A stretch of 59,179 nucleotides of DNA from Betaproteobacteria bacterium (GTDB lineage Bacteria; Pseudomonadota; Gammaproteobacteria; Burkholderiales; Sulfuricellaceae), in the NCBI GenBank assembly GCA_021373185.1, contig JAJFTF010000014.1, forward strand, positions 1-59,179, given 5' to 3'. The first letter of the stretch is position 1; every line of letters begins with the position of its first letter. Made by a program: the position numbers and the translations under genes. Positions 1-10,926 of this stretch are shown here, piece after piece. The notes under the pieces were generated by a model. That model was given only the letters and a program-made list of their open reading frames with translations. It did no database searches and was not told the DNA's origin.

Positions 1-18
1 CCTTTCAGCAGCCAGTTA

Positions 19-135
19 TGCTTGGCGGCCATAGCAGTTTGGACCCACCTGATCCCATCCCGAACTCAGAAGTGAAACGAACCCGCGCCGATGATAGTGT
101 GGATTACCCATGTGAAAGTAGGTCACCGCCAGGCT
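19..135 (+). rRNA. rrf: 5S ribosomal RNA
   Basis: The 5' end around 20-28 pairs with 126-134 (GCTTGGCGG against CCGCCAGGC, one G-U) to form helix I. The interior carries the conserved 5S core CCCATCCCGAACTCAGAAGT at about 54-73. The length of about 116 nt is normal for a betaproteobacterial 5S. It sits at the window edge and is followed by a strong terminator, so the rest of the rRNA operon should lie upstream. The exact ends are good to within a few bases. Confidence 0.95.
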
Positions 136-148
136 CCTTATAAGACAG

Positions 149-187
149 ACCCCCTCAGCGAAAGCTGCAGGGGGTTTTGTTTTTTCT
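149..187 (+). terminator. Intrinsic terminator after 5S rRNA
   Basis: A GC-rich stem (CCCCCTCAGC, GAAA tetraloop, GCTGCAGGGGG with one bulge) is followed directly by a T-rich tract (TTTTGTTTTTTC). This is a typical rho-independent terminator closing the rRNA operon. Confidence 0.92.
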
Positions 188-243
188 GCTTATGCAGCAT
201 GTGCTAACATGCGTTCATTGCATTGCAACCCCATTCGATCACC

Positions 244-1224
244 GTGAAACCCCTGACTTTTGCCGTATTGCGCCTGCTCTCCGATGGAGAATTCCATTCC
301 GGCGAGGCGATGGCACGCCAGTTGGATGTATCCCGTGCTTCCATCTGGCAGGCCATGCGCTTTCTCGATGAAGCCGGCGTGGCTGTGTTCCGCGTGCCAG
401 GACGTGGCTATCGCTTGCGCGAAGCCCTGCACTGGATCGACCGCGCCAAGGTCGCCGCCGCACTGGGCGACAAGGCTGATTTGTTCGATCTGGAGGTCGT
501 CGACAGCATTGATTCAACCAATGGCCGGATGTTGAAGAAGGCTGCGCAGGGCGCGCGTCATGGCAGTTGTGTGATCGCCGAAATGCAGACTGCCGGGCGA
601 GGCAGGCGTGGCCGCGAGTGGCATGCCAATCTGGGCGGAAGCCTGACCTTCTCGTTGCTGTGGCGCTTCAATCAGGGCGCGGGCTTCTTGTCCGGCTTGA
701 GCCTCGCGGTCGGCGTCGCACTTATGAGGGCGTTGAGCCAGGCGGGCATCGCCGGCGCCGGCCTGAAATGGCCGAACGACGTGTTGCACCAGCACCGCAA
801 GCTGGCCGGCATTCTAATTGAACTACAGGGCGACATGCTTGGCCCGAGCGCGGCCGTGATCGGGATCGGGCTCAATCTCAAGCTCTCCGACCAAGTATTG
901 GATCGGATCGACCAAGCGGCGGTAGACGTTCATTCCATTACCCGCGACATGCCTGAGCGCAACCTCCTTCTGGCGTACGTCTTGTCACACTTGGTCGATG
1001 TGCTGAATGAATTCGAACAAGGCGGATTTTCCTGCCTGCGCAACGAGTGGCTGGCGCACCATGCATACCATGAAAAACAGGTTCGTCTGATATTGCCGGA
1101 CGGCAGCCAGCATCAGGGACATTTACTGGATGTGGCTGACGATGGCGCTCTGCTGGTGCGCACTGCGACAGGCAAGCAGCGCTTCACCTCCGGCGAAATC
1201 AGTTTGCGCGGAGCTAACGCATGA
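244..1224 (+). CDS. birA: Biotin--[acetyl-CoA-carboxylase] ligase / biotin operon repressor BirA
   Basis: BirA activates biotin to biotinyl-5'-AMP and transfers it to the biotin carboxyl carrier protein. The N-terminus is a winged helix-turn-helix (about residues 5-60), so this is the bifunctional repressor class. The ligase core shows the biotinyl-AMP loop GRGRRG (about 118-123) followed by the KWPND motif, and it ends in the small SH3-like C-terminal domain. I prefer the GTG at 244 because the protein then begins MKPLTFAVLRLL as in relatives. An in-frame TTG at 223 would add seven residues, and neither start has a clear Shine-Dalgarno. The 3' end overlaps coaX by ATGA, indicating translational coupling. 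Confidence 0.95.
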   Translation: MKPLTFAVLRLLSDGEFHSGEAMARQLDVSRASIWQAMRFLDEAGVAVFRVPGRGYRLREALHWIDRAKVAAALGDKADLFDLEVVDSIDSTNGRMLKKAAQGARHGSCVIAEMQTAGRGRRGREWHANLGGSLTFSLLWRFNQGAGFLSGLSLAVGVALMRALSQAGIAGAGLKWPNDVLHQHRKLAGILIELQGDMLGPSAAVIGIGLNLKLSDQVLDRIDQAAVDVHSITRDMPERNLLLAYVLSHLVDVLNEFEQGGFSCLRNEWLAHHAYHEKQVRLILPDGSQHQGHLLDVADDGALLVRTATGKQRFTSGEISLRGANA

Positions 1225-1943
1225 TATTGGCCGTGGATGCCGGCAATACCCGGATCAAATGGGGGCTTCATGACGGGAAATCGTGGCTGGATCGAGGTTG
1301 GGTTGCCACCGGGGATGCCCATCTGCTGGGCGATTCCTGGGGGAATATCGCGCAACCTGATCGAATTGTCGCATCGAATGTTGCCGGGCAAGATGTTGCT
1401 AACCAGATCAATGAAGCTTGCCGACGTTGGCCGATTGAAATTCATTGGGTCACTGCCATGCAAGACCAGTGTGGTGTTCACAATAGTTATGAAAATCCGG
1501 CGCAGTTGGGCGGCGATCGCTGGGCTGCGTTAATCGCAGCTCGCCAGCTTGCGCCGAAGGGCTCTGTCGTTGTCAATGTGGGAACCGCGATGACCGTCGA
1601 TGCCCTGTCCGCTGAAGGCGTATTTCTCGGCGGGTTGATTGTTCCCGGTTTGGCAACGATGCAGCGCGCACTGGCTGAAGCCGCCGCTGGCGTCGAAACA
1701 GCAGCAGGCAGCCTCAGGGTTTTCCCGGGCAACACCGCTGACGCCGTTTATAGCGGTTCCTTGGCGGCATTGGCCGGCGCAGTCGATCACATGGTCGCAG
1801 CACTGGCCAAGGCGCAATCGGAGGCGCCCGTTTGTTTGCTTAGCGGTGGCGATGCGATATTTTTGCTGCCTTTGTTGTCCGGGAAAGTGACGATGGTGGA
1901 TAATCTGGTTCTGGATGGACTGATCAGGATTGCAATGGCATGA
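1221..1943 (+). CDS. coaX: Type III pantothenate kinase
   Basis: This enzyme phosphorylates pantothenate in the first committed step of coenzyme A synthesis. The 240-residue protein begins with the ASKHA-fold phosphate-binding segment DAGNTR (residues 6-11). It also has the GGDR motif (98-101) and GTAMTVD (121-127), all typical of type III (CoaX) rather than CoaA. It overlaps birA upstream and the SPOR gene downstream by 4 nt each. A birA-coaX-SPOR order is common in betaproteobacteria. I see nothing unusual in it. Confidence 0.96.
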   Translation: MILAVDAGNTRIKWGLHDGKSWLDRGWVATGDAHLLGDSWGNIAQPDRIVASNVAGQDVANQINEACRRWPIEIHWVTAMQDQCGVHNSYENPAQLGGDRWAALIAARQLAPKGSVVVNVGTAMTVDALSAEGVFLGGLIVPGLATMQRALAEAAAGVETAAGSLRVFPGNTADAVYSGSLAALAGAVDHMVAALAKAQSEAPVCLLSGGDAIFLLPLLSGKVTMVDNLVLDGLIRIAMA

Positions 1944-2614
1944 AATGGATATTAGCGATATTACTGGTGGTCAATGTGCTGTTCTTTACGGTGATGCGAC
2001 TTGCCAGTAATCATGGCGTTGATCCCCAGCAGGAGCATGAGCCGGTAAAGGCAGAAATAATAAAATTATTGGCCGAACCGGTTAAAAAGCCGGAATCAAT
2101 AGAAAAATCAGGTGAAGCGACGGGCATGGTCAAGTCCGATGCTTGCCTGGATTGGGGCGATTTTTCCGGCAATGAAATGAAGCGTGCAGCACAGGCGCTG
2201 GACAAACTGCAACTCGGCAGCAAACCGATGCAGCACAAGGCCGAAAAGTTGAAAGGCTTCTGGGTCTATATTCCGCCGCGCAAGACTTTGCTGGATGCGC
2301 AGAATAAAATGACTGAACTAAAGGATCTGGGCATCTCTGATCCCTTTATTATTCGCGATGGTTTGAAATGGAAGCATGCGATCTCATTGGGTGTTTTCCC
2401 CACTGCCGAATCTGCAACAAAACACCTCGAACAGCTCCGTGCAAAAGGGGTCAAATCGGCGGTTTCCGGGCCACGTAGCCAGGAGGTCGATGCCATCGCG
2501 TTCCAAATCAAGGATGTCAGCGACAGCATGGCAACGCTGACCAGGCTGAAATCGGACTTTCCCGGCAGTGAGCTGAAGGCAGTGGAATGCCGAAAGCCGG
2601 ATGGAGCGAAGTAA
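1940..2614 (+). CDS. SPOR domain-containing membrane protein
   Basis: The 224-residue protein has one N-terminal transmembrane segment (about residues 2-21), a polar linker, and a C-terminal SPOR-like domain (about 105-205) of the kind that binds denuded septal peptidoglycan. The family inference comes from the repeated short beta/alpha pattern and the SPOR-type segment FWVYIPP, not from a signature enzyme motif. It starts inside the end of coaX (ATGA overlap) and ends 5 bp from the converging oxidoreductase gene, so it closes the birA-coaX operon. A role in cell division or envelope maintenance is likely but unproven. Confidence 0.8.
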   Translation: MKWILAILLVVNVLFFTVMRLASNHGVDPQQEHEPVKAEIIKLLAEPVKKPESIEKSGEATGMVKSDACLDWGDFSGNEMKRAAQALDKLQLGSKPMQHKAEKLKGFWVYIPPRKTLLDAQNKMTELKDLGISDPFIIRDGLKWKHAISLGVFPTAESATKHLEQLRAKGVKSAVSGPRSQEVDAIAFQIKDVSDSMATLTRLKSDFPGSELKAVECRKPDGAK

Positions 2615-2619
2615 CCTCG

Positions 2620-3987
2620 CTAGGGAAACAGTTTGCCGGGATTCAGTATCTGGTTGGGATCGAATGTCCGCTTGATCTGCTTCATCAACTCCAGGGTCGG
2701 CGCATCGATTTCACGGGCGACATAAGCGCGTTTTTCCCTGCCTACGCCGTGCTCACCGGAAAGCGTGCCGTCAAGTTTTAATACCAGGTCAAAGACTTCG
2801 TCGAGACAGGCTTCCGCCCGCTGCATTTCATCCGCCGCATCCGGGTTGACCAGCAGATTGACGTGGATGTTGCCATTGCCGGCGTGACCGAAATTCACGT
2901 TGGCTATTTGATATTTTCGGCTTAACTCTCCCAATCCTTGCAACAGTTCAGGCAGCCTGGAAACCGGCACCACGATATCCTCGTTGATCTTCTTTGGGGC
3001 AATGTCGCGCAGCAGCGGCGACAGTGCCTTGCGCACGGCCCACAGTGTCGCCGGATCGGCGGTGGTTTCGGCGGCAATCAGCCCATCATTGACGCATGCC
3101 TGCCGAATGTGGCGCGCACTGTCGGCGATTTCCGCTTCCCCGCCGTCCACCTCGATCATCAGCATGGCACGGGAATTATCCGGTAGCATGCCGGGATGGC
3201 GACCTCGAATCAGGTCGAGAGCAGCGCTGTCGATAAACTCCAGCGCGCTGGGGACATGCGGCTGCGCCATGATGGCGGCGATGGCCTTGGCGCAGTGCGC
3301 GATATCGGCATAGTGCGCGGTCAAGCCGCCCACGGCCTGCGGCAGCGGGGTGAGTTTGAGGGTGGCCTCGGTGACTACTGCCAGCGTGCCTTCAGAGCCG
3401 ATGATGAGGCGGGTTAGATCGTAGCCGACCACCCCCTTGGTGGTGTAACAACCGGTCTTGATGATTTCGCCGGCACCTGTCACCGCTGTCAGCCCGAGCA
3501 CGTGGTCGCGGGTGACACCGTATTTTACCGCGTGAGGGCCGCCGGCGCAGGTGGCGAGATTGCCGCCGATGCTGCAGTAGGCGCTGCTGGACGGGTCGGG
3601 CGGCCAAAAAAAACCATGCGGACGCACCGCATCCTGAACTTCCTGATTGAGCACGCCGGGTTCGGCGACGATGAAGCGGTTGGCCGGGTCGATACGGAGA
3701 ATCTTGCGCATGCGCTCCAGCGACAACGCCAGTCCGCCCTGTTCCGGTATGCTGCCGCCGGCGGTGCCGGTGCCTCTGCCGCGCGGCGTGACAGGTACGC
3801 GGTGCCGGTTGCAGAGCAGGACGATATCGCGCACCTGTTCGGTATCGAGTGCAAAGGCAACCGCCTCGGGCGGGAAGATTTTCTTGCTATTGTCGTAGGC
3901 GTAGGCGTAGCAGTCGACCGGATCGGTGAACAGATTGTCGGCGCCGACAATGCATTGAAGGCTATCAAGGAATTCGACGGCAAGCAT
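2620..3987 (-). CDS. FAD-binding oxidoreductase, GlcD/D-lactate dehydrogenase family
   Basis: This 455-residue flavoprotein belongs to the family that oxidises 2-hydroxyacids (glycolate, D-lactate). The FAD-binding PCMH domain carries the pyrophosphate loop PRGRGTGTAGGS (about 68-79). The C-terminal FAD-oxidase domain shows GHAGNGNIH (about 360) and GEHGVGREK (about 412), typical of GlcD/Dld. The substrate cannot be read from sequence. No glcE or glcF gene lies nearby, which favours a single-subunit D-lactate dehydrogenase-like enzyme over a three-subunit glycolate oxidase. Its start overlaps the stop of rfaE2, so it is probably the last gene of that minus-strand operon. Confidence 0.88.
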   Translation of the reverse strand: MLAVEFLDSLQCIVGADNLFTDPVDCYAYAYDNSKKIFPPEAVAFALDTEQVRDIVLLCNRHRVPVTPRGRGTGTAGGSIPEQGGLALSLERMRKILRIDPANRFIVAEPGVLNQEVQDAVRPHGFFWPPDPSSSAYCSIGGNLATCAGGPHAVKYGVTRDHVLGLTAVTGAGEIIKTGCYTTKGVVGYDLTRLIIGSEGTLAVVTEATLKLTPLPQAVGGLTAHYADIAHCAKAIAAIMAQPHVPSALEFIDSAALDLIRGRHPGMLPDNSRAMLMIEVDGGEAEIADSARHIRQACVNDGLIAAETTADPATLWAVRKALSPLLRDIAPKKINEDIVVPVSRLPELLQGLGELSRKYQIANVNFGHAGNGNIHVNLLVNPDAADEMQRAEACLDEVFDLVLKLDGTLSGEHGVGREKRAYVAREIDAPTLELMKQIKRTFDPNQILNPGKLFP

Positions 3988-4478
3988 CAGAGGTTGCGTA
4001 TTTTCGCCAGCGTCGCCGTGGTCGAGCGTTGATGCAGGAACGGGATGGAGTGGACTGTGCCGCCCCAGCCTTGCACTTCACGCGCGCCGACGATATCGGC
4101 CACGGCCCAGTCGCCGCCCTTGACCAGTACGTCCGGCTTGCAGGCAAGGATCAGGTTGAGCGGCGTATCTTCATCGAAGCTGATGACCAGGCTCACACTC
4201 TCCAGTGCCGCCAGTACCGCCATGCGGTCTTCCTGGGTGTTTACCGGTCGGTCGTTGCCTTTGCCCAAACGTTTGACCGAGGCATCGGAGTTGACGCCAA
4301 TAATTAGGCTGGCGCCCAAGGCGCGTGCCTGCGCCAGATAAGTGACATGGCCGCGGTGGAGAATATCGAAGCAGCCATTGGTGAACGCCAGCGGACGCGG
4401 CAGGGCGGCGATGCGCTCTTTCAGGCTATCTGGCGTGCAGATCTTGTTTTCAAATGTGGGAGTGGAAAAAGGGTTCAT
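3987..4478 (-). CDS. rfaE2: D-glycero-beta-D-manno-heptose 1-phosphate adenylyltransferase
   Basis: This is a nucleotidyltransferase that makes ADP-heptose for the LPS inner core. The 163-residue protein is the stand-alone C-terminal half of HldE. It has TNGCFDILHRGH (about 33-44, the HxGH signature) and a downstream nucleotide-binding segment GVNSDASVKRLGKG. The kinase half (HldA) is not in this window. It overlaps the FAD oxidoreductase downstream and abuts the dolP-like gene upstream, in one minus-strand transcription unit. Confidence 0.93.
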   Translation of the reverse strand: MNPFSTPTFENKICTPDSLKERIAALPRPLAFTNGCFDILHRGHVTYLAQARALGASLIIGVNSDASVKRLGKGNDRPVNTQEDRMAVLAALESVSLVISFDEDTPLNLILACKPDVLVKGGDWAVADIVGAREVQGWGGTVHSIPFLHQRSTTATLAKIRNL

Positions 4479-5044
4479 CAGTCGAGATATTCAAATACCT
4501 TGACCACTTTCTGCACGCCGCCGGTGGTGCGGGCGATTTCCACCGCGCTGTCGGCTTCCTTGCGGTTCACCAGACCAAGCAGATAGACCACGCTATTTTC
4601 TGTCACCACCTTGACATGGTTGGTCTGGAACTTGCCCTGATCGACGAAGCGCACCTTGACCTTGGAGGTCAGATAAGTGTCATTGCTCCGTACCGTATAT
4701 GAACTGTTGCCGGCAATGGCGAGTTCGTTGAGGAGATTGCGCGTGCCGGAAACACTGCGGACAATCTGTTCGGCGTCCTGCTTCGTCGCTTCGGTCGGGA
4801 CTTCGCCGGTCATCAGAACGTTGCGATTATAGCTGGTCACATTGATGTGAACCGTGTCCTTGAATTTTTCGTTGAGGCGTGTGGCGGCTTTCAGTTCGAT
4901 GCCCTCGTCCTCGATATAGGTGCCGGCGGTGCGGCGATCCTCGGCCATCAGCACGCCTGTTCCGGCGCTGGTGGCGACAACGGGGAAGCAGCCTTGCAGG
5001 CTGACAACGGAGAAGACTAGCAGGATCGGATAGAGATAGCGCAT
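4478..5044 (-). CDS. dolP: BON-domain outer-membrane lipoprotein, DolP (YraP)-like
   Basis: The 188-residue protein opens with a lipoprotein signal peptide ending in the lipobox LQGC (Cys19). Two BON domains follow (about 45-110 and 115-185). E. coli DolP (YraP) has the same architecture: it is an outer-membrane lipoprotein binding anionic phospholipid at division sites and supporting BAM function. The gene order yraN-diaA-dolP of E. coli is preserved here except for an inserted restriction-modification pair. It starts 1 nt from the stop of the SIS-domain gene upstream. Confidence 0.88.
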   Translation of the reverse strand: MRYLYPILLVFSVVSLQGCFPVVATSAGTGVLMAEDRRTAGTYIEDEGIELKAATRLNEKFKDTVHINVTSYNRNVLMTGEVPTEATKQDAEQIVRSVSGTRNLLNELAIAGNSSYTVRSNDTYLTSKVKVRFVDQGKFQTNHVKVVTENSVVYLLGLVNRKEADSAVEIARTTGGVQKVVKVFEYLD

Positions 5045-6425
<1,381 letters not shown>

Positions 6426-6438
<13 letters not shown>

Positions 6439-8381
6439 CTTAAATGCCCCACTTCGTTTCTGATTAACGCTGCGTCCTCACTCGAAAGATGGAATGTTGA
6501 AAAAATAAACTCATCAACTTCTTCGTGTACGCCACTTCCCTCTAAAATCAATTCAACCATTCCCTCTATCTTGTCATGCACATATTTGGTAATTATCGGG
6601 AATGGAAGTTTTTCCATGTCTCCTCGAAGCACCTTGTGCGTAGAAAACTTCTTCTTGAATACATACTGAAAGACGCTTGAATTCAAATAGGCAAGCGCAA
6701 CTTTTATACTAATATTGGGAATGCATGGAACTAAAATATTCGCACTATTGAGCGTTAATCTCTGCTTGTCATCGTATGCGAAGACTAAGGTTTTTGAAAT
6801 AAACCGGTAAATCAGCTTCTCCGGCGACCTGAAAAAACGTTCTGGTGCTACCTGCTGGAAATTGTTTGGCGTGAAGTGGATGAATGATTTTGGTTCGCCT
6901 AGCCGAAATTGATGAACATCCGCCCCACGAAAAACGGCTTCTGAGCTTTCTTCATAAACGTCAAGAATGTATCTTTTATTGTCGCCCGTAACAATCCCAA
7001 GCGCCCATTCCGCATTCTTGAAAAGCGTTAAGTGGTTAGTTGCATAAATTTTATTTAAAAGAATTTCTTCATTTGCACTCACATCTACGTCAAACGCATA
7101 ATTGTCATTGGAAAGGAACCTTTTCTGCTCAACGCGCGAGATATTATTATTTGCCTCTATGGATACAAGCCAGTTTGGATCGGGTACCCCTTTGATGAAA
7201 TCCAGTCGTATTGCGGGCGTAAAAACACCAGTAAATTGCCGCCCAAGTTTCGCTATTTTTGAGATTCTGCCCTGACTCAGAAGGATTTTCCGTATGTCAG
7301 CGTGCGTCTTAATTTTTAGAATCGACTCTGGCAGCACAAACGAAAGTTGTCCGCCATGTCTAAGAAGGTTCAGCGATTTTGCCAAAAACATAGAGAATGT
7401 TTCGCCCGACTTTATTTGATGCGAAAATTGCGGCAAAACGCCGCAGTTTTTATATGCGCCCCATGGCGGGTTGGTTGCAATAATGTCTATTGTGCCAATT
7501 AAGTCATTTGTCTCACAAAACATTTCGCCAGTCGCTAGCTCATTAAGGGAGTCCAAGCAATAAATGTGCGGTGAAAAATCATGGCACTTAAATGCTCTAA
7601 TCAGATTGATTCGTGCAAGCCTTACCGCCGTAGCGTCAATATCAAAACCGTAGATATTTTCTGGTCTAAGCTGAAGAAATTCTGCAGCGTAAATTAGATA
7701 TTTTCCCGTCCCACAGCATGGGTCGAGAAAGGTTTCATGTTTTGAATTCGCATATTGACGCAATGAGTCCTCAACTATTTTTGATGGGGTATAGTATGCG
7801 CCCCCCTCTGATTTTCGGCCTTCCATAGATAGGCTCTGGTACAGAAGTCCAAGATAATCATCATCCACTATTGAGGTTAATAAATCGTAAATAGTTGCGT
7901 ACTGACCCTTGTCTTCAATATCACCTAATGAGTAACACCATTTTTCGATTTCGACCTTTGCTGAGTTTCGTCGCCATGCTTTAAATGAATTAAAGTCAAA
8001 TATGTCAGCGTCCGGTTCTCTGTCCATCTCTTCGTCGATCTCTAACAGTCGCAAAGAGGCGACAAAAAGAACAATCTCTACGTCAAGTTTATTGCAATTA
8101 ACGAGATCAATAATGGCTTTAATGCTCTCGACCAGATCGTTGTTTGACGCATATTCACTTGGCAGAATATTTTCTTCAGAATGTACTTTATTGGCTCGAG
8201 TTTTCAGCTTCTGTAGCGAGCCGGAGCTAAGTTGATTTTTAAGGCTTAGCACTTCCATTTCCGAAAAGGAAAGAGGCCTTGTTTTCGCAGATGCTATATG
8301 TCCGGCTTTTACCCAATTTCTCATTGTGGCCGATGAGACACCGACAATTTTCGCCGCATGGTCTACAGATATTTGTTTCAT
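6426..8381 (-). CDS. N6-adenine DNA methyltransferase with N-terminal HTH
   Basis: The 651-residue enzyme modifies adenine in DNA using S-adenosylmethionine and should protect the host from the adjacent nuclease. Residues 1-45 form a MerR/excisionase-like helix-turn-helix, which could bind DNA for autoregulation. Motif X-like GAYYTPSKIV lies at about 194-203, motif I DPCCGTG at 220-226 and motif IV NPPW at 304-307. The C-terminal 250 residues look like a TaqI-type target-recognition domain. Codon use is A/T-rich like the nuclease. The pair interrupts the conserved yraN-diaA order. Confidence 0.9.
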
Positions 8382-8432
8382 TGTCTTATCGGTTCCAAAT
8401 GGCGGTAATCATTACCTGTTGGTGCGCAACCC

Positions 8433-8810
8433 CTATTCGCCAAAGGCGTTCCTGATCCATTCAATGTCATTATCTCGCAGGCCGCGCAACAATACCACAT
8501 CGAAGCGGCAGGCGGGCAAGGCGGTTTGCCGTTGCAAGTAATGCCGGGCGGCAAGCACGATTTTATGCTGTTTGCGTTCGGTAATGCTGGCGGCGGCACC
8601 GCCGAATGCCTCGCCTTCACGTAATCGGACTTCGACAAACACCAGTACGTCGCGGTCGCGGCAGATCAGATCGATTTCCCCGAAGCGGCAGCGGTAGTTG
8701 GTCTCGACCAATCGTAAGCCCTGCCGCTGTAAGAACTTGGCGGCTAGCTGCTCTGCTTCAGCCCCCCGATTACCTGGACTCACCGGTGCGGTTCGAGTCG
8801 ACGAACTCAA
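8433..8810 (-). CDS. yraN: YraN family (UPF0102) endonuclease-like protein
   Basis: The 125-residue protein has the YraN core: NRGAEAEQLAAKFL near the N-terminus, then FGEIDLICRD and FVEVRLREGEAFGG. This is a small Holliday-junction-resolvase-like fold whose cellular role is not established. Its 5' end overlaps lpoA by 41 nt, as expected for the lpoA-yraN pair. In most relatives diaA follows directly. Here the R-M pair is inserted after its stop, with about 50 bp between. Confidence 0.93.
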   Translation of the reverse strand: MSSSTRTAPVSPGNRGAEAEQLAAKFLQRQGLRLVETNYRCRFGEIDLICRDRDVLVFVEVRLREGEAFGGAAASITERKQHKIVLAARHYLQRQTALPACRFDVVLLRGLRDNDIEWIRNAFGE

Positions 8811-10014
8811 CTGCCACGGCTACGCCTTCCTGGAATTGCGCGAGCGTCATTTCACGCGTGAACTGATGTGCGGCAAGGCTGATTTGTCCAGTGACGCCGT
8901 CCAACACAGTACCCTCAGCCGGCTGCGGATTTTGCGCCAGCACAGAGGCAAGGCGGAAAGCGTCGATGCCCAAGGCATAAAGTCGTTGTTGTTCGATGGT
9001 GAAATTTTCGGCGCGCGGGTAGACCATCACGGCGGGGTGATCCGGCACCAGAAGCCACGGCATTTCTGAAAAAATCACCCCATTCAGGTCTACATTCCGG
9101 CCAATTTCCCGGTTGCCGCCAAAAACCATCGAGGTGGCGTAAGTGGGCGTGTTGGCGTCAAGGTAGGGGCGTACCATCTGGGCCAGATTGGCATCGGCGG
9201 CGAGAAAAATCATGTCTGCCGGATGCCTGGCGACCTTATCGCGCAGTGCCGGATAGCGGGTCTGGTCGGTCGGGATAACGGCTTGTCCTGCCAGTTTTCC
9301 GCCCATTTCGAGCCAGGCATCGGCAAATGCCTGCTGCATCCGTTTCGCCAGTGGCGTATTGGCAGCTACGGTCAGTGCAGTGCGCCGGCCATCGTCAAAA
9401 GCGCGTCGCGCGGCACTGCGGGCTTCGCCTTCCGCAGTAAGGCCGAACAGGTAGAGGTTTTCAGGGAGAGATATTTCCCCTTCCGGATAGTTCAAGGCCA
9501 GGGTCGGTACTGTAATCAGCTCGCTTCTCGCCAGCGCAGAGACCGCATTGCGGGTTAATGGGCCGATTACGATTTTGGCGCCGGCTTGTAATGCTTGCCG
9601 GTATGCGGACACAATATCTTCGGGCCGGTCATTGGTTGGGTAGACTTGCAGCGGCAGCACCGCCGGGGTTCGCATGCTGGCAGCAGCGATGGCGCCTTGC
9701 CTGACCGCTTCGGCAGCAGGCCCGAATGAGGCCGAGTTGAGTGGCAGCAGCAGTGCGATGGAGGTTTTCAGGCTGTCGCTTCTTGGGGTTTCTACCGCCT
9801 TTGGCGCAGGCGGCGCAACCAGTGGCGAGGTTTCAACCAGCGGTTTTTCGACCGGTTTGGCCTGGGTTGCTGCTATCACAGGTTTGGCCGGGGTGCTTTG
9901 TGCGGGCGGAGAAAAGGTTTTTTCCTCGGCCTCGGCAAGGCGGGTCGTGGATGCGCACCCGCTACTGTAGAATGCGGCAAACAGGACGAGCAGAAAAGCG
10001 AGGATACGTTGCAT
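8770..10014 (-). CDS. lpoA: Penicillin-binding protein activator, LpoA/LppC family lipoprotein
   Basis: The 414-residue outer-membrane lipoprotein has a signal peptide with lipobox SSGC (Cys20), a Pro/Ala/Lys-rich linker (about 30-85) and a periplasmic-binding-protein-like domain for the rest. In E. coli LpoA activates PBP1A. That protein is much longer and has an N-terminal TPR domain, which is absent here, so only the C-terminal activator-like domain is present. It diverges from rsmI with 18 bp between the start codons, so each promoter must overlap the other gene. Confidence 0.9.
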   Translation of the reverse strand: MQRILAFLLVLFAAFYSSGCASTTRLAEAEEKTFSPPAQSTPAKPVIAATQAKPVEKPLVETSPLVAPPAPKAVETPRSDSLKTSIALLLPLNSASFGPAAEAVRQGAIAAASMRTPAVLPLQVYPTNDRPEDIVSAYRQALQAGAKIVIGPLTRNAVSALARSELITVPTLALNYPEGEISLPENLYLFGLTAEGEARSAARRAFDDGRRTALTVAANTPLAKRMQQAFADAWLEMGGKLAGQAVIPTDQTRYPALRDKVARHPADMIFLAADANLAQMVRPYLDANTPTYATSMVFGGNREIGRNVDLNGVIFSEMPWLLVPDHPAVMVYPRAENFTIEQQRLYALGIDAFRLASVLAQNPQPAEGTVLDGVTGQISLAAHQFTREMTLAQFQEGVAVAVEFVDSNRTGESR

Positions 10015-10032
10015 CAGGAAAATAACCCGGCA

Positions 10033-10926
10033 GTGAAAAGCACATTATATGTAGTTGCCACGCCGATTGGAAATCTGCAGGATATTACCCTGCGTGCGCT
10101 GGATATCTTGCGTACTGTCGACGTCATTGCTGCCGAGGATACCCGCAATACCACCCATCTGCTCAATCATTTCGCCATCGGCGCCAAGCTGATGGCAGTG
10201 CATGAACACAACGAACATCATGCTGCTGCCAGGTTGATCGAAATGCTCCAGTCGGGCAAATCGGTGGCATTGGTCTCAGATGCCGGCACGCCGGCGGTGA
10301 GCGATCCCGGCGCACATCTGGTTGCCAGGGTGCGCGAGGCGGGCTTGCGGGTTGTACCGATCCCCGGCGCAAATGCAGCGATCAGCGCCTTTTCGGCGGC
10401 AGGGATTACGGCGCCGCACTTTCTGTTTTATGGATTCTTGCCCCATTCGTCCTCGGGGCGCAAGCGTGAACTTGCCGCACTGAAAGACTTGTCCCATACC
10501 CTGGTGTTTTATGAATCGCCTCACCGTATTCTGGCGAGCATCGAGGATCTGTGCGAAGTCCTCGGTGGGGGGCGTACCGTTACGATTGCGCGTGAATTGA
10601 CCAAGCTGTTTGAAACCATTCACACTTGCACCCTGGAAATCGCGCTGGATTGGCTCAAGGCCGATCAGAACCGGCAGAAGGGCGAATTTGTGTTGCTGGT
10701 GTCAGGTGCCGAGATTTCCGAGGCAGTCGGGGTCGGTGAGGAAGCGCAACGTACGCTGCAAATCCTGTTGGCGGCAATGCCGCTCAAGCAGGCGGTGAAG
10801 CTGGCTGCCGAAATCAGCGGCGCAAAGAAGAATGCGCTTTATGAATTGGCGCTGCAGTTGAACGCAGTTGGCGACAAGCCGGATGGGGCAGAGAACGGCA
10901 ACGGACAGTTGCCCTGTAGAACCTAG
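10033..10926 (+). CDS. rsmI: 16S rRNA (cytidine1402-2'-O)-methyltransferase
   Basis: RsmI methylates the ribose of C1402 in the decoding centre of 16S rRNA. The protein has the tetrapyrrole-methylase fold with ATPIGNL near residue 9 and SDAGTPAVSDPG near 80. The GTG at 10033 is chosen because the protein then starts MKSTLYVVATPIG, as the family does. The reading frame stays open further upstream only because it runs antisense to lpoA. The length of 297 residues is slightly above the usual 280-290 because of a polar tail. Its stop overlaps the stop of the converging gene. Confidence 0.95.
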   Translation: MKSTLYVVATPIGNLQDITLRALDILRTVDVIAAEDTRNTTHLLNHFAIGAKLMAVHEHNEHHAAARLIEMLQSGKSVALVSDAGTPAVSDPGAHLVARVREAGLRVVPIPGANAAISAFSAAGITAPHFLFYGFLPHSSSGRKRELAALKDLSHTLVFYESPHRILASIEDLCEVLGGGRTVTIARELTKLFETIHTCTLEIALDWLKADQNRQKGEFVLLVSGAEISEAVGVGEEAQRTLQILLAAMPLKQAVKLAAEISGAKKNALYELALQLNAVGDKPDGAENGNGQLPCRT

